NCBI RefSeq assembly: GCF_003369575.1
Contig: NZ_PIOC01000012.1
Coordinates: forward strand, 124,001 to 188,000
DNA: 64,000 nt
DNA from: Oceanobacillus arenosus
Lineage (GTDB): Bacteria > Bacillota > Bacilli > Bacillales > Amphibacillaceae
Direction of reading: 5' to 3'
Shown: positions 8,840-18,056 of the stretch, piece after piece
How the letters are laid out: each line of letters begins with the position of its first letter
How positions within the stretch are numbered: position 1 is the first letter of the stretch
Notes under the pieces: model-generated
What the model saw: the letters and a program-made list of their open reading frames with translations, nothing else
The model's database searches: none
What the model was told of the DNA's origin: nothing
Program-made: the position numbers and the translations under genes

Positions 8840-8880
8840 AAAAGATATGCAGCAGATTTCTTCTACTGCATATCTTTTTT
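8838..8880. terminator. Bidirectional terminator between ccdC and yneK
   Basis: Perfect 15-bp inverted repeat AAAAAAGATATGCAG (8838-8852) / CTGCATATCTTTTTT (8866-8880). It begins at the ccdC stop, and one arm carries the last yneK codons. Confidence 0.92.
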
Positions 8881-9333
8881 ATATCGTGCCTGCCAGTTAT
8901 CTCGATAACTACTTTGAGAAAGCTCGAATAGATGTTCATATGGTGTCACATCTATTTTCTTTTCTTTTAATTTCTTTCTTAGAAATTTATGATCGCGTTT
9001 TGGAGTTGCGATAATATAACCTTCGATAACGGTTTCTTGTGTTATTTTCCTTTGCTTCTTTTCCAGGGATACTTCGCCAATTTTACTAGCAATCGTATGT
9101 TTGGCTACGTCGCGAAATAATTCCGGTACAGGTGAAACTAATTCTTCTAGTAATCCTTTTTCGTTGTCCCCCCACATATGCTTTGTCTTTTCCATATAAT
9201 ATTCTTCCCAGTCCATCATAGATTTTCCGTCTTCTTTTGGTAGTTTCTTAAGGAATTTACGAAACATGAAGAATCCACCAATGGCCATTAAGCTAATTAG
9301 CAATATTCCCCATAACACAAGCAAAGCCCCCAT
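8863..9333 (-). CDS. yneK: YneK family protein (DUF2621)
   Basis: 156-residue protein with an N-terminal membrane anchor (residues 4-25, LLVLWGILLISLMAIGGFFMF) and a charged cytoplasmic part; the conserved DWEEYYMEKTKHMW and LLEELVSPVPELFRDVAKHTIASKIG segments identify the YneK/DUF2621 family. It converges on ccdC. Its final residues (KKDMQ) and TAG stop are encoded inside the bidirectional terminator stem. In B. subtilis the gene occupies the same place after ccdC. Function is unknown. Confidence 0.87.
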   Translation of the reverse strand: MGALLVLWGILLISLMAIGGFFMFRKFLKKLPKEDGKSMMDWEEYYMEKTKHMWGDNEKGLLEELVSPVPELFRDVAKHTIASKIGEVSLEKKQRKITQETVIEGYIIATPKRDHKFLRKKLKEKKIDVTPYEHLFELSQSSYRDNWQARYKKDMQ

Positions 9334-9555
9334 TATGTCACCTTTTCCCTTTTTTTTTTAGAAATGTTACTTTTCAGCAGATATTAATTCATTTTTATTA
9401 TCGTTTATAGTAAGATACATGTAATCAGATAAATTAAATTATACTGTAATTATTATTATAGTGGTCTTTTTAAAGACAGACAAGTATCATATCTTATCGG
9501 ATTCTCCATATACTAAATCTAGAGGGCAGTAAATGTAGAAAAAAGGAGGAGTTTG

Positions 9556-10671
9556 ATGGATTCTGAAGGAATAAAACCAGATAATGTCGAAAAGCATATT
9601 GCACTGCAACCCAGTGATGTATCTAAAGCTGGTGACTTGGATTTTGGAAAGATCCCCGAATTTATGTTTCGATGGATTGAAAATAATCGAGATGAAATCA
9701 TAACGGTCTGGAATCATGAAGGAAAGATGCTCTTTATTTCGGATGCGATTGAACGGTTATTAGGGATTGATAAATCTGAGCTAATCGGTTCTTCTTGGTA
9801 TGATCGGATGTATCCAGAAGACGTTGATTATCTGGCACATCATTTAAACCGAAATATAAACCAGAGGCAGCAATTTATTATTAACCTACTTCATAAAAAT
9901 GGAAAGTATGTAACAACAGAATGCACGGTCCAAAAGTTAATCGATGATTCGAGTGGCATTACTTATTATATCGCCTTACAAAAGGATATTACAGATAAGC
10001 GGCAAGTGGAGGAATTGATGATTCGCTCGGAAAAAATGTCCATTTCAGGTCAGATTGCTGCGGGAATCGCACATGAAATTAGAAACCCACTTACTTCAAT
10101 TAAAGGATTTTTACAACTGCTACAAGCGGGAGTAAGACATAAGGACAAGTATTACAGTATCATGTTAGATGAGATTGAGAAGATGGAGAAGATTACATCC
10201 GAACTATTATTTCTATCGAAGCCAGTCACGGATGATAGAAACATAGAATCGATAAAAAATATGATTGAAGATGTAGTCCGTTTACTTCAGCCACAAGCAA
10301 GAATGAAAAACATCGATATTGTAATAAATTGCCGGAAATTAGATTCTATTCTATGTGATCGGACCCAAATTAAGCAGGTATTGATCAATATCGTTAAAAA
10401 TGCGATTGAAGCGATGGAGAGCCCAGGAGAAATTACCATTCGTGTTGTATCCAGTGAATCTAAAGTTATCGTTTCGATCATGGATGAGGGCCCAGGCGTT
10501 TCGGATGATGTATTAGAGAAATTAGGTGAGCCATTTTTTACGACGAAAAAAAACGGAACAGGTTTAGGCTTACTAATAACAAAGCAAATATTAGATAGAC
10601 ATCATGCAAAATTAACGATTCTAAAAAATGCAGAAAAGGGAAGTACATTTCAATTAACGTTTCCTAAATAA
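9556..10671 (+). CDS. PAS-domain sensor histidine kinase, sporulation (KinA/KinE) type
   Basis: 371-residue soluble kinase. Residues about 43-150 form one PAS domain (VWNHEGKMLFISDAIERLLG ... YYIALQKDITDKRQ); the HisKA domain carries H173 in GIAHEIRNPLTSIKGFLQLL, the form found in the phosphorelay kinases that phosphorylate Spo0F. The ATPase has an N box (INIVKNAIEAM), a G1 box (DEGPGV) and an F/G2 region (EPFFTTKKNGTGLGL). Start ATG 9556 has AAAGGAGG 5 nt upstream. No response regulator gene adjoins it, which fits an orphan phosphorelay kinase. No membrane segment is present. Assignment to a particular Kin paralogue is not possible from sequence alone. Confidence 0.85.
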   Translation: MDSEGIKPDNVEKHIALQPSDVSKAGDLDFGKIPEFMFRWIENNRDEIITVWNHEGKMLFISDAIERLLGIDKSELIGSSWYDRMYPEDVDYLAHHLNRNINQRQQFIINLLHKNGKYVTTECTVQKLIDDSSGITYYIALQKDITDKRQVEELMIRSEKMSISGQIAAGIAHEIRNPLTSIKGFLQLLQAGVRHKDKYYSIMLDEIEKMEKITSELLFLSKPVTDDRNIESIKNMIEDVVRLLQPQARMKNIDIVINCRKLDSILCDRTQIKQVLINIVKNAIEAMESPGEITIRVVSSESKVIVSIMDEGPGVSDDVLEKLGEPFFTTKKNGTGLGLLITKQILDRHHAKLTILKNAEKGSTFQLTFPK

Positions 10672-10880
10672 AAATAGTTATCTATTCATATTGGTATAGG
10701 AATATTATCATGTAAGTGATTGGTGTGCATGCCCCTTGTTCCCCATATGGTAAAATTGATGTAATCGTTCACATTATCTCAATATATTCTCCTCATAGTT
10801 TACTACAGGGGAACAAATACTGTATTTTTATTCGTTTTTACAAACACAATAACAAAGATGAACAATAATAATGTTTTTAT

Positions 10881-10968
10881 ATAAGAAAAAGTTATCATCC
10901 TACATAACTTTTTAATATATATCGAAGCACTTGAATTAATTGTCTTATGTAAACGAATACGATAAGAT
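10881..10968 (+). promoter_or_regulatory. citB upstream region with CcpC-type dyad and candidate promoter
   Basis: The 416-bp gap between the kinase and citB holds no gene. ATAA-N7-TTAT at 10881-10895 fits the CcpC dyad known upstream of B. subtilis citB, and TTGTCT (10940-10945) with TAAGAT (10963-10968) at 17 bp is a possible promoter. The dyad would lie about 90 bp upstream of the start, farther than in B. subtilis, so the pairing is tentative. The rest of the gap is AT-rich without clear structure. Confidence 0.45.
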
Positions 10969-11087
10969 GTATAGTAAAGGGGCTTTCCAAGATTATTAGT
11001 TTGAAAGAGAGTCTCTTAAAAGAAATAATAATCAATTATTTTACTGAAAATTTGAAAAAACAATGAAGTTTGAAAGGGGTAACTTGC

Positions 11088-13799
11088 ATGAGTAATGAAA
11101 ATGCATTTCAAGCAAAAAAGCAATTTGAATTACATGGGAAAAAGTATAACTATTACCAAATTAAGGCATTAGAAGGAGCTGGGATTGGTAAAGTTGATCG
11201 TTTACCATTCTCCATTCGTGTGCTCTTAGAATCAGTAATTCGTCAGCATGATGACCGTCAAATTAAGGATGAGCATGTTGAAGCACTCGCAAAATGGGGA
11301 AATAAGGAAGTTAAAGGTGTCGACGTGCCATTTAAGCCATCGCGTGTTATCCTCCAAGATTTCACTGGAGTACCTGCGGTCGTTGACCTTGCATCACTAA
11401 GAAAAGCAATGGTTGATATCGGTGGAGATCCGAATAAAATAAACCCTGAAGTTCCCGTTGATCTAGTTATTGATCACTCCGTACAAGTTGACCAATACGG
11501 AACAGCAAACGCACTACATGCGAATATGGACCTAGAATTCAAACGTAATGCTGAGCGCTATGAGTTCTTAAATTGGGCACAAAAATCATTTGATAACTAT
11601 CGGGCAGTACCTCCAGCAACTGGGATTGTTCACCAAGTGAATCTGGAGTACCTTGCCAATGTTGTCCATGGTATCAAGAAAGATAATGGAGAGTATGATG
11701 CATATCCTGATACATTAGTTGGAACGGATTCACATACAACTATGATCAATGGTTTAGGTGTACTTGGCTGGGGTGTAGGTGGTATTGAAGCAGAAGCAGG
11801 AATGCTTGGACAACCATCTTATTTCCCACAACCAGAAGTAATCGGTGTTAAATTTACAGGAAGTTTCCCAGATGGAACAACCGCGACAGATCTTGCATTG
11901 AAAGTAACACAAGTATTGCGTGCCGAAAATGTTGTTGGAAAATTTGTTGAGTATTTTGGTCCTGGATTAAAAGACATGCCGTTAGCAGACCGAGCAACAA
12001 TTTCAAATATGGCGCCAGAATATGGTGCAACATGTGGCTTCTTCCCAGTAGATGAGGAATCATTAAGTTATTTACGTTTAACAGGTCGAAGTGAAGAACA
12101 AATTGATTTGGTTGAAACATATTGTAAAGAAAATAATCTATGGTATTCTTCAGATCAAGCGGATCCAGATTATACTGAAGTTATTGAAATTAATCTTTCT
12201 GAACTTGAACCAAATCTGTCCGGACCTAAACGTCCACAAGATTTGATTTCCTTATCAAATATGCAAAAGGAATTTAATAGAGCAATCACTGCAAAAGAAG
12301 GAAACCAAGGCTATGGCTTAGATAAATCTGAATTTGATAAAGTTGTAACGATTGCACATCCAAGTGGCAATACATCTGTAATGAAAACTGGTTCATTAGC
12401 AATTGCTGCCATTACATCTTGTACGAATACTTCGAATCCATATGTTATGTTAGGTGCTGGATTAGTAGCGAAAAAAGCTGTTGAAAAAGGTCTAAAAGTA
12501 CCTGAATATGTTAAAACATCATTAGCACCAGGTTCTAAAGTTGTTACACGTTACCTAGAAGATGCTGGATTACAATCTTATTTAGATCAATTAGGATTTA
12601 ATTTAGTTGGATATGGTTGTACAACATGTATCGGAAACTCTGGTCCATTACGTGAGGAAATAGAAGAAGCGATTATGGAAAGTGATTTGATTGCATCTTC
12701 TGTACTATCTGGTAACCGTAACTTTGAAGGACGGATCCATCCGTTAGTCAAAGCAAACTATTTAGCATCCCCACCGCTTGTTGTTGCGTATGCACTAGCA
12801 GGTACCGTTGATATAGATTTAACGAAAGATGCGATTGGTACCGGTAAAGATGGAAATCCTGTCTATATTCGTGATATTTGGCCATCAATGCAAGAAATAA
12901 AAGCAGAAGTTAATAAGGTAGTCACACCGGAGATTTTTCGTAAAGAATATGAAAATGTATTCAATTCCAATGATCAATGGAATGAAATTGAAACAACTGA
13001 TGAAGCATTATTTGAGTGGGATGATGATTCAACCTACATTCAAAACCCACCATTCTTTGAAGGATTGGCGAAAAATGCGGGTACAGTTGAAGCCTTAAAT
13101 GATTTGCGTGCAATTGGTGAATTTGGCGATTCTGTTACTACGGACCATATCTCACCAGCTGGAGCGATTGCGAAAGACATGCCAGCAGGAAAGTATTTAC
13201 AAGAGAAGGGTGTATCACCTAGAAACTTTAATTCTTATGGTTCGCGTCGTGGAAACCATGAAATTATGATGCGTGGTACGTTCGCTAACATACGTATTCG
13301 TAATAAGCTTGCACCTAATACTGAAGGTGGCTATACAACGTATTGGCCAACAGGAGAAGTAATGCCAATCTATGATGCGGCAATGAAGTATCAAGAGGCT
13401 GGTACTGGATTAATCGTATTCGGTGGAAAAGATTATGGTATGGGTTCTTCACGAGACTGGGCAGCAAAAGGAACGAATTTATTAGGAATTAAAACCGTTA
13501 TTGCTGAAAGCTTTGAACGTATTCACCGTTCAAACCTTGTAATGATGGGGGTATTACCGCTACAATTTCAAAAAGGGCAAAATCCTGAGAAACTTGGTTT
13601 AACAGGTAAAGAAACCTTTAATGTGGAAATTGATGAAAGTGTTAAACCCCATGATTTACTAAAAGTAACTGCGACAGATGAAGCAGGAAAAACGACAGAC
13701 TTTGAAGTTATCGCACGTTTCGATAGTGATGTAGAAATTGATTACTATCGTCATGGTGGGATTCTACAAATGGTGTTACGAGAAAAAATAGGAGCATAA
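11088..13799 (+). CDS. citB: Aconitate hydratase (AcnA/CitB type)
   Basis: 903-residue [4Fe-4S] aconitase of the IRP/AcnA type that interconverts citrate and isocitrate in the TCA cycle; apo-CitB of bacilli also binds RNA. Cluster ligands are visible in [10 protein letters not shown] and [12 protein letters not shown]. The swivel domain has [26 protein letters not shown] and the active-site region [18 protein letters not shown]. The start is ATG 11088 (MSNENAFQ) with AAAGGGG 8 nt upstream; the frame is open 18 nt further upstream but without a site. It is monocistronic with a terminator. Required for full TCA function and for sporulation in B. subtilis. Confidence 0.97.
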   Translation: MSNENAFQAKKQFELHGKKYNYYQIKALEGAGIGKVDRLPFSIRVLLESVIRQHDDRQIKDEHVEALAKWGNKEVKGVDVPFKPSRVILQDFTGVPAVVDLASLRKAMVDIGGDPNKINPEVPVDLVIDHSVQVDQYGTANALHANMDLEFKRNAERYEFLNWAQKSFDNYRAVPPATGIVHQVNLEYLANVVHGIKKDNGEYDAYPDTLVGTDSHTTMINGLGVLGWGVGGIEAEAGMLGQPSYFPQPEVIGVKFTGSFPDGTTATDLALKVTQVLRAENVVGKFVEYFGPGLKDMPLADRATISNMAPEYGATCGFFPVDEESLSYLRLTGRSEEQIDLVETYCKENNLWYSSDQADPDYTEVIEINLSELEPNLSGPKRPQDLISLSNMQKEFNRAITAKEGNQGYGLDKSEFDKVVTIAHPSGNTSVMKTGSLAIAAITSCTNTSNPYVMLGAGLVAKKAVEKGLKVPEYVKTSLAPGSKVVTRYLEDAGLQSYLDQLGFNLVGYGCTTCIGNSGPLREEIEEAIMESDLIASSVLSGNRNFEGRIHPLVKANYLASPPLVVAYALAGTVDIDLTKDAIGTGKDGNPVYIRDIWPSMQEIKAEVNKVVTPEIFRKEYENVFNSNDQWNEIETTDEALFEWDDDSTYIQNPPFFEGLAKNAGTVEALNDLRAIGEFGDSVTTDHISPAGAIAKDMPAGKYLQEKGVSPRNFNSYGSRRGNHEIMMRGTFANIRIRNKLAPNTEGGYTTYWPTGEVMPIYDAAMKYQEAGTGLIVFGGKDYGMGSSRDWAAKGTNLLGIKTVIAESFERIHRSNLVMMGVLPLQFQKGQNPEKLGLTGKETFNVEIDESVKPHDLLKVTATDEAGKTTDFEVIARFDSDVEIDYYRHGGILQMVLREKIGA

Positions 13800-13810
13800 A
13801 TTATTTGGAG

Positions 13811-13843
13811 AAGCGTTCTATCTTAATAATAGGACGCTTTTTC
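13811..13843 (+). terminator. Intrinsic terminator of citB
   Basis: AAGCGTTCTAT (13811-13821) / ATAGGACGCTT (13829-13839) with one mismatch, then TTTC; 11 nt after the stop. Confidence 0.8.
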
Positions 13844-14056
13844 TAGTATGATGACGATTTTTCTGGACAATGGATACAATCCTGCTATATTAGCGAAGTA
13901 TATTCCAATCCACAAATTTTGAAACAAAAGAAGTATTTACGAAATTTTTACGAACAATTAAATGAATCCCTTTACAAAATTGGTGAAGTTCCATACCATT
14001 TAGTTATTGTGTTACTTTTTCTTTGGTACATGGACAAACTCTAGGGGTGTTGAACA

Positions 14057-14647
14057 ATGTATAAAAAAATGGCAGGATTAACAATCTTATTAGTTTTAGT
14101 TGGAATATTAATCGCAAACATTATCGATCAAAATATAAATCAAATAACGGAAACAAATAACAATGAGTATGATGTTAGTGGTGATACAAGCATACAGGGT
14201 GGCTCGATTGCCCCGATAGAGAGCGTCGGCATTGAACCAGGTGAACTAGCACCGGAAATTGAACTTGAAGCAGCGGACGGCTCACTGTTCAAACTATCGG
14301 ATCTTCGTGGCAAAAAAGTAATATTGAACTTCTGGGCGACATGGTGTCCACCATGTAAAGAAGAGATGCCAGCAATGCAGCAATTTTACGATAATTATCA
14401 TGATGAAATCGAAGTAATCGCAATTAATTTCAAGGAAAAAGACAAAAAGGTACGCGATTTTATTAATGATTCTGTTTATACATATACGATTCCAATGGAT
14501 GTAGAAGGAGTCATAAGCAAGGAATATGGGGTTTATACAATCCCGACGACGTATTTCATCGGAACCGATGGCATTATTCAGCAGCCTAGAAGGGTTGGAC
14601 CGATGACATATGAATTTATGGAAGAAATGCTCCATACCTTAAATTAA
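14057..14647 (+). CDS. yneN: Membrane-anchored thioredoxin-like protein (YneN/ResA type)
   Basis: 196-residue TlpA/ResA-like thiol-disulfide oxidoreductase. An uncleaved N-terminal anchor (residues 5-22) and an Asn/Thr-rich linker precede a thioredoxin domain from about residue 55, with the catalytic pair in FWATWCPPCKEEMP and the cis-proline region YTIPTTYFIG. Located outside the membrane, such proteins reduce apocytochrome c cysteines or act in spore cortex synthesis, using electrons from CcdA, whose gene is 6 kb upstream. ATG 14057 follows GGGGTG. Position after citB equals B. subtilis yneN. Whether it acts like ResA or StoA is not resolved. Confidence 0.88.
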   Translation: MYKKMAGLTILLVLVGILIANIIDQNINQITETNNNEYDVSGDTSIQGGSIAPIESVGIEPGELAPEIELEAADGSLFKLSDLRGKKVILNFWATWCPPCKEEMPAMQQFYDNYHDEIEVIAINFKEKDKKVRDFINDSVYTYTIPMDVEGVISKEYGVYTIPTTYFIGTDGIIQQPRRVGPMTYEFMEEMLHTLN

Positions 14648-14804
14648 TTTCTTTTGTTTCATTATTATAATTTTTAATAAATATGGCGATACTTCTAAAT
14701 AATGTGAAGCATCTATTAGGTAGAATGCAGAGCAAACAGGGCATTTACTATTGGGTCAGATTTGATGGATAATGCTCTTAAACAAGGAGTGAATCGCTAT
14801 CTCA

Positions 14805-14942
14805 TTGAAAAAGAAAACTACATTTGCTGAGCTTGTTCAAGAAAATCGAAGACAAATATTACAAGATCGTCTATTACTGGATAAAATTGAGCAAAATTTA
14901 GAAATGAGAATGCATCAATCATTGAAAGTGAATGAAAACTAA
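14805..14942 (+). CDS. FbpB-family small basic protein
   Basis: A 45-residue frame starting at TTG (MKKKTTFAELVQENRRQIL...) resembles the FbpB family: KKK-x-x-F near the N-terminus, then ELVxxN and a C-terminal DKIEQNLEMRM helix. FbpB of B. subtilis is a small basic co-regulator acting with the sRNA FsrA in iron sparing, but related paralogues sit at other loci and need not share that role. A strong terminator follows at once, which supports a real short transcript. The ribosome site is weak: AAGGAG lies about 15 nt upstream of the TTG, so the exact start is uncertain. B. subtilis has sspO/sspP near this place instead. Confidence 0.6.
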   Translation: MKKKTTFAELVQENRRQILQDRLLLDKIEQNLEMRMHQSLKVNEN

Positions 14943-14947
14943 TTCCT

Positions 14948-14986
14948 ATGTCCCTTTCTTGCATGTTAAGAAAGGGACATTTTTTC
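14948..14986 (+). terminator. Intrinsic terminator after the FbpB-like gene
   Basis: Perfect 13-bp stem ATGTCCCTTTCTT / AAGAAAGGGACAT with a 7-nt loop, then T5. Confidence 0.92.
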
Positions 14987-15041
14987 TCGTATAATTTAGA
15001 TATCTCTAGGTAAGATAATATCAATAGAAAGGAGAATGAAA

Positions 15042-15257
15042 ATGACTGATAACTTCAACCAACCGAAACCTGATGATCGAAGTGACAATGCAAGCAAATT
15101 AGAAAGTGCGATATACAATACGATCGAAAATATTGAAGAAGCAAATGAAACGATGCAATTTTCAAATGGAGTGGAAAAAGAACAAATTAAAGCTAAAAAT
15201 AAACGTCGAGAACAAGCAATTGAAGGAATGCGTGAAGAAATAAAAGATGAAATTTAA
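15042..15257 (+). CDS. tlp: Small acid-soluble spore protein, thioredoxin-like (Tlp)
   Basis: 71-residue Tlp, a minor spore protein made in the forespore. The family core PKPDDRSDNASKLESAI..TIENIEEANETM and KAKNKRREQAIEGMREEI is clear. I start at the second ATG (15042) because GGAG (15031-15034) is then 7 nt away; the ATG at 15036 is only 1 nt after the site. Despite the name there is no redox CxxC. The gene follows yneN at the same locus as in B. subtilis. Forespore (sigma G) expression is expected from the family; I could not fix a clear promoter. Confidence 0.92.
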   Translation: MTDNFNQPKPDDRSDNASKLESAIYNTIENIEEANETMQFSNGVEKEQIKAKNKRREQAIEGMREEIKDEI

Positions 15258-15282
15258 CAAAATATCATCTAATAATTATGAA

Positions 15283-15322
15283 GGGAACCTATATCCAGTT
15301 ATATGGAATTAGGTTCTTTTAT
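15283..15322 (+). terminator. Intrinsic terminator of tlp
   Basis: GAACCTA (15285-15291) / TAGGTTC (15310-15316) followed by TTTTATTT. Confidence 0.75.
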
Positions 15323-15329
15323 TTAGTAC

Positions 15330-15353
15330 TAAGTACAACTCTCAATTTTCTAA
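15330..15353 (+). repeat. Degenerate family A end module
   Basis: TAAGTACAACT..AATTTTCTAA keeps both ends of the short module seen at 5735-5756 (TAAGTGCAAC...TTTTCTAA). It lies 57 bp before yneP. Confidence 0.5.
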
Positions 15354-15409
15354 TCATTTTATTTTATGATAAGATAGTAGAAGTATTTGAATAATAGGGG
15401 GAACTAATT

Positions 15410-15835
15410 TTGAATAAAGTGCGTACACCCATTGAGGTAAGATATCAAGAAACAGACCAGATGGGTGTTGTTTATCATGCCAATTATTTGGTGTGGTTTG
15501 AAATAGGTCGGACAAAATATATCGAAAGCTTAGGATTAAGTTATGCAAAAATGGAAGCTGAAAACGTAGTATCACCGGTCATTGATGTGCAAATTTCATA
15601 CAAGAAACCTGTGAAATATGGAGAGAGTACGTTTGTTGAAACATGGGTAGAGGAATATGATGGTCTTCGAACAACATATGGCTATCATGTAATAAATGAG
15701 CGCGGAGAAATTGCTGTGAGTGGAACAACCAAGCATGTTATTGTCAGGAAAGATACATTTCGCCCTTTATCATTACGGAGATCCTTTCCAGAATGGCATC
15801 AAGCATACCTTACGAGTATGGAGGGAGAATTGTAA
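15410..15835 (+). CDS. yneP: Acyl-CoA thioesterase, 4HBT/YbgC family (YneP)
   Basis: 141-residue hot-dog fold thioesterase. The family signature is in EVRYQETDQMGVVYHANYLVWFEIGRTKYIESLG: the D of TDQMGVVYHANY is the catalytic acid of the YbgC/4HBT class. It should hydrolyse acyl-CoA thioesters in the cytoplasm, with chain length unknown. Translation starts at TTG 15410, after TAGGGGG. The stop overlaps the start of yneQ (TAATG), so the two are translationally coupled. Same pair and order as in B. subtilis. Confidence 0.88.
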   Translation: MNKVRTPIEVRYQETDQMGVVYHANYLVWFEIGRTKYIESLGLSYAKMEAENVVSPVIDVQISYKKPVKYGESTFVETWVEEYDGLRTTYGYHVINERGEIAVSGTTKHVIVRKDTFRPLSLRRSFPEWHQAYLTSMEGEL

Positions 15836-16152
15836 TGGCGTTTGGAATAAAACGAGAAGAATTAATGGCATGGAAGAAAAATGTCGAAAATGGGGAAATT
15901 GATTTTCTTACCCATTATTGGCAAGATGAGCGATTTCCTAATTGTAACACAGTTACAAAAGTCGGCTGTAGTGATATCGAAAAATTAAAAACATGGGGTA
16001 GGAAATACGGTCTAGAGGAAAATTGGATTGACATGAGGGAGCAGTACCCACACTTTGATTTATTTGGAGTGCACCAAGAGGAGGTATTACGTAATGAAGG
16101 AAAATGGGATCAATTATCCCGGTTTAATTTAATGAATACAGAAAATAAATAA
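15835..16152 (+). CDS. yneQ: YneQ family protein of unknown function
   Basis: 105-residue acidic/basic protein, start MAFGIKREELMAWKK at ATG 15835, overlapping the yneP stop by one base and preceded by GGAGGG 8-9 nt upstream. Conserved family parts are GEIDFLTHYWQDERFPNCNTVTKVGCSD and WGRKYGLEENWIDMREQYPHFDLFG. No known fold or catalytic motif is recognised; HYW/DERFP and the single C are invariant in homologues I recall. An upstream extension of the open frame (from 15793) lies inside yneP and is not used. Confidence 0.85.
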   Translation: MAFGIKREELMAWKKNVENGEIDFLTHYWQDERFPNCNTVTKVGCSDIEKLKTWGRKYGLEENWIDMREQYPHFDLFGVHQEEVLRNEGKWDQLSRFNLMNTENK

Positions 16153-16182
16153 GAGCGGCTAAAAAATCCTGTTCTTATTTAT
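16148..16182 (+). terminator. Terminator of yneP-yneQ
   Basis: AATAAGAGC (16148-16156, overlapping the yneQ stop) / GTTCTTATT (16171-16179), one mismatch; short T stretch. Confidence 0.55.
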
Positions 16183-16190
16183 TAGTTAAC

Positions 16191-16244
16191 ATAAGTGCAA
16201 CTAAGGCTGTCACCGAAAGGCTTGGTTAAACCTTAGTTTTCTAA
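16191..16244 (+). repeat. Family A end module, long form
   Basis: ATAAGTGCAACTAAGGCTGTC..CCGAAAGGCTTGGTTAAACCTTAGTTTTCTAA in outline; 54 bp. It is almost the same as 18057-18111. On minus its last bases include TAG, which is the stop codon of yidD. Confidence 0.8.
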
Positions 16245-16468
16245 TTTTTTTCCTTTTTTTCAGGGACTAGATCTACTCCTCCTGGATGTAAGGGATGACA
16301 CTTACTGATTCTTTTAACCGTTAAATAAGAACCTTTCATTGCCCCAAAGCGTTTGAAAGCTTCTAAACCATACTCGGAGCATGTTGGATAGAACCGGCAA
16401 GTAGCTGGTGTAAAGGGACTTATGACTTTACGGTAAAACTGAATTAGACCGATAAATATATATTTCAT
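16241..16468 (-). CDS. yidD: Membrane protein insertion efficiency factor YidD
   Basis: 75-residue YidD-family protein that assists insertion of membrane proteins together with YidC/Oxa1. The whole family signature is present: [22 protein letters not shown] with its conserved cysteines, and [16 protein letters not shown]. An N-terminal amphipathic helix ([13 protein letters not shown]) associates with the membrane. The stop codon TAG falls inside the end of a family A repeat, so the last residues (KKEKN) may have been altered by the repeat. No dnaA/rpmH context here; in bacilli this gene is often located on its own. Confidence 0.93.
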   Translation of the reverse strand: MKYIFIGLIQFYRKVISPFTPATCRFYPTCSEYGLEAFKRFGAMKGSYLTVKRISKCHPLHPGGVDLVPEKKEKN

Positions 16469-16552
16469 GGACGAATCTTCATCTCCAGCTTATGTTTTCT
16501 TTAAATCTCCCTTAATTATACGTGAAAAAATAGGATGAATCAATTGAATGAA

Positions 16553-17137
16553 TCATCCCATCCATTTAATTTTAGGCTCTGTTCCCTTTCGTATTCGCTT
16601 AATATTTTCCCGATGTCGATAAATAACAAAAATTGTAAGTAAGGCAATTACAATGGTTAGACTGATATCTCGGAAAAATATAGCAATAATCGTACCAACT
16701 ACCCCTGTAATCATTGAAGATAATGAAACATATTTCGAGATATACAAGGTTAAAATGAATGTAATAATAATGAAAAGAAATAGCAACGGATTTATCCCTA
16801 ATATTATTCCACCAGAGGTTGCAACTGCCTTTCCACCTTTAAATTTAGCAAAAAGAGGATAAGTATGACCTAGAACTGCGAAAATCCCTATAATTAAACG
16901 ATTCACTTCCACATCAAATAATAATGGGATTAATACAGCAATCGTTCCTTTTAAAATATCTGCTAATGTTACGATAATCCCAGCCTTTACTCCCAAAACA
17001 CGAAAGGCATTCGTTGCACCTAAATTCCCACTACCATGTTCGCGAACATCAATCTTATATCCGACTTTACCAACGACTAAGGCGGATGGAATTGATCCTA
17101 ATAGATAAGCGACAATGATAAATAAAATATATTCCAT
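16553..17137 (-). CDS. plsY: Acyl-phosphate:glycerol-3-phosphate acyltransferase PlsY
   Basis: 194-residue, polytopic membrane enzyme that makes lysophosphatidic acid from acyl-phosphate and glycerol-3-phosphate, the first acylation in phospholipid synthesis. The three conserved loops are seen: [14 protein letters not shown] with [15 protein letters not shown], the phosphate loop [12 protein letters not shown], and KYVSLSSM with RHRENIKRI at the end. Translation probably starts at ATG 17137 (MEYILF); an earlier in-frame ATG at 17179 would add 14 polar residues before TM1. It is divergent from yneT, as is yneS in B. subtilis. Confidence 0.94.
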   Translation of the reverse strand: MEYILFIIVAYLLGSIPSALVVGKVGYKIDVREHGSGNLGATNAFRVLGVKAGIIVTLADILKGTIAVLIPLLFDVEVNRLIIGIFAVLGHTYPLFAKFKGGKAVATSGGIILGINPLLFLFIIITFILTLYISKYVSLSSMITGVVGTIIAIFFRDISLTIVIALLTIFVIYRHRENIKRIRKGTEPKIKWMG

Positions 17138-17280
17138 CGTACATCCTACTCTCTCATTTAATGAATCGTCCAACTTCATCTCTCATTTTAGCATGAAGTA
17201 AACCAGGAGAGTATATAAAAATTAATTTTCCAAAAGAATGATACGAAATCTCCTATTCTCCCGATTCTGTAGCCGTTTTT

Positions 17281-17310
17281 TTGTTCATAATAAAAAACGT
17301 ATGCTATAAT
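17281..17310 (+). promoter_or_regulatory. Candidate yneT promoter
   Basis: TTGTTC (17281-17286) and a perfect TATAAT (17305-17310) at 18-bp spacing, upstream of yneT. Confidence 0.5.
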
Positions 17311-17388
17311 AACGGTAGATATGGTAGAAAAAGGTTTCCTTCTCTAATTAAATTGTATTTACTTGATAGGTATAAGGAGGGTAACATC

Positions 17389-17805
17389 ATGACTTGGGAA
17401 AATCCATCAAAAGAAGTATTGAAGGAAGTATTAGAATCTGCGAAGACGATTGCTGTGGTAGGGCTTTCTGATAATCAGGAGCGCACATCTTATCAAATCG
17501 CGAAGAGGATGCAGGAAAATGGGTATCGAATTATTCCTGTGAATCCGACCATTACAGAAGTTCTAGGTGAAAAAGCGTATCCGTCATTAACCGATATTCC
17601 CGAAGATTTTGATATTATTAATGTGTTTAGACGTCCAGAACATTTGCCAGAAATTGCAAAAGAGGCTACAATGACAAATGCAAAAGTTTTCTGGGCACAA
17701 CAGGGAATTGTGAATGAGGAAGCATATCATTACCTCAAAGAACATGATTTTACAGTAATTATGGATTTATGCATAAAGGTAGTCCATTCAGTGTTAGTGA
17801 AATAA
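17389..17805 (+). CDS. yneT: CoA-binding domain protein YneT
   Basis: 138-residue single-domain Rossmann protein of the CoA-binding family (the N-terminal domain type of succinyl-CoA synthetase alpha). The nucleotide loop is AKTIAVVGLSDNQERTSYQIAKRMQENGYRIIPVNP (residues ~18-53) and the end is DLCIKVVHSVL. ATG 17389 has AAGGAGGG 8 nt upstream; the open frame continues 36 codons further up without a start signal and through the promoter. Function in the cell is unknown; a role as CoA or NAD sensor is inference. It lies between plsY and parE as in B. subtilis. Confidence 0.9.
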   Translation: MTWENPSKEVLKEVLESAKTIAVVGLSDNQERTSYQIAKRMQENGYRIIPVNPTITEVLGEKAYPSLTDIPEDFDIINVFRRPEHLPEIAKEATMTNAKVFWAQQGIVNEEAYHYLKEHDFTVIMDLCIKVVHSVLVK

Positions 17806-17816
17806 TGAGTGACTTG

Positions 17817-17844
17817 GGATGACATGCTTTGTCATCCTTTTTCT
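17817..17844 (+). terminator. Intrinsic terminator of yneT
   Basis: Perfect 8-bp stem GGATGACA / TGTCATCC with a 5-nt loop, then TTTTTCTT. Confidence 0.88.
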
Positions 17845-17980
17845 TCGAATGAATATAAATATTCATACACTTGAATTAGACCTATTCGTCAGCAAATGCA
17901 ATCAAATCTTAATTATAGTATACTTATTACCATGTTCTGGGCTAATATAAGTGTACTATAATTTTTTTTAATATCGCAAA

Positions 17981-18002
17981 CGAATGTTTGTTCTGATATG
18001 AT
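17981..18002 (+). promoter_or_regulatory. LexA-box-like site upstream of parE
   Basis: CGAAT-N4-GTTCT at 17981-17994 differs by one base from CGAAC-N4-GTTCT and overlaps the region before a possible -10 (TATGAT, 17997-18002). parEC belongs to the SOS regulon in B. subtilis, which supports the reading. Confidence 0.5.
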
Positions 18003-18024
18003 AATTATGCTATGAGATTTTTTG

Positions 18025-18056
18025 GTAGTAAGAAAGTATAACGACTTTCTTACTAC
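18025..18056. other. Hairpin fused to a family A repeat, upstream of parE
   Basis: Perfect 13-bp inverted repeat GTAGTAAGAAAGT / ACTTTCTTACTAC with a 6-nt loop, immediately followed by the repeat module. It has no T run, so it is not a classic terminator; it would form in the parEC leader RNA. Confidence 0.6.
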
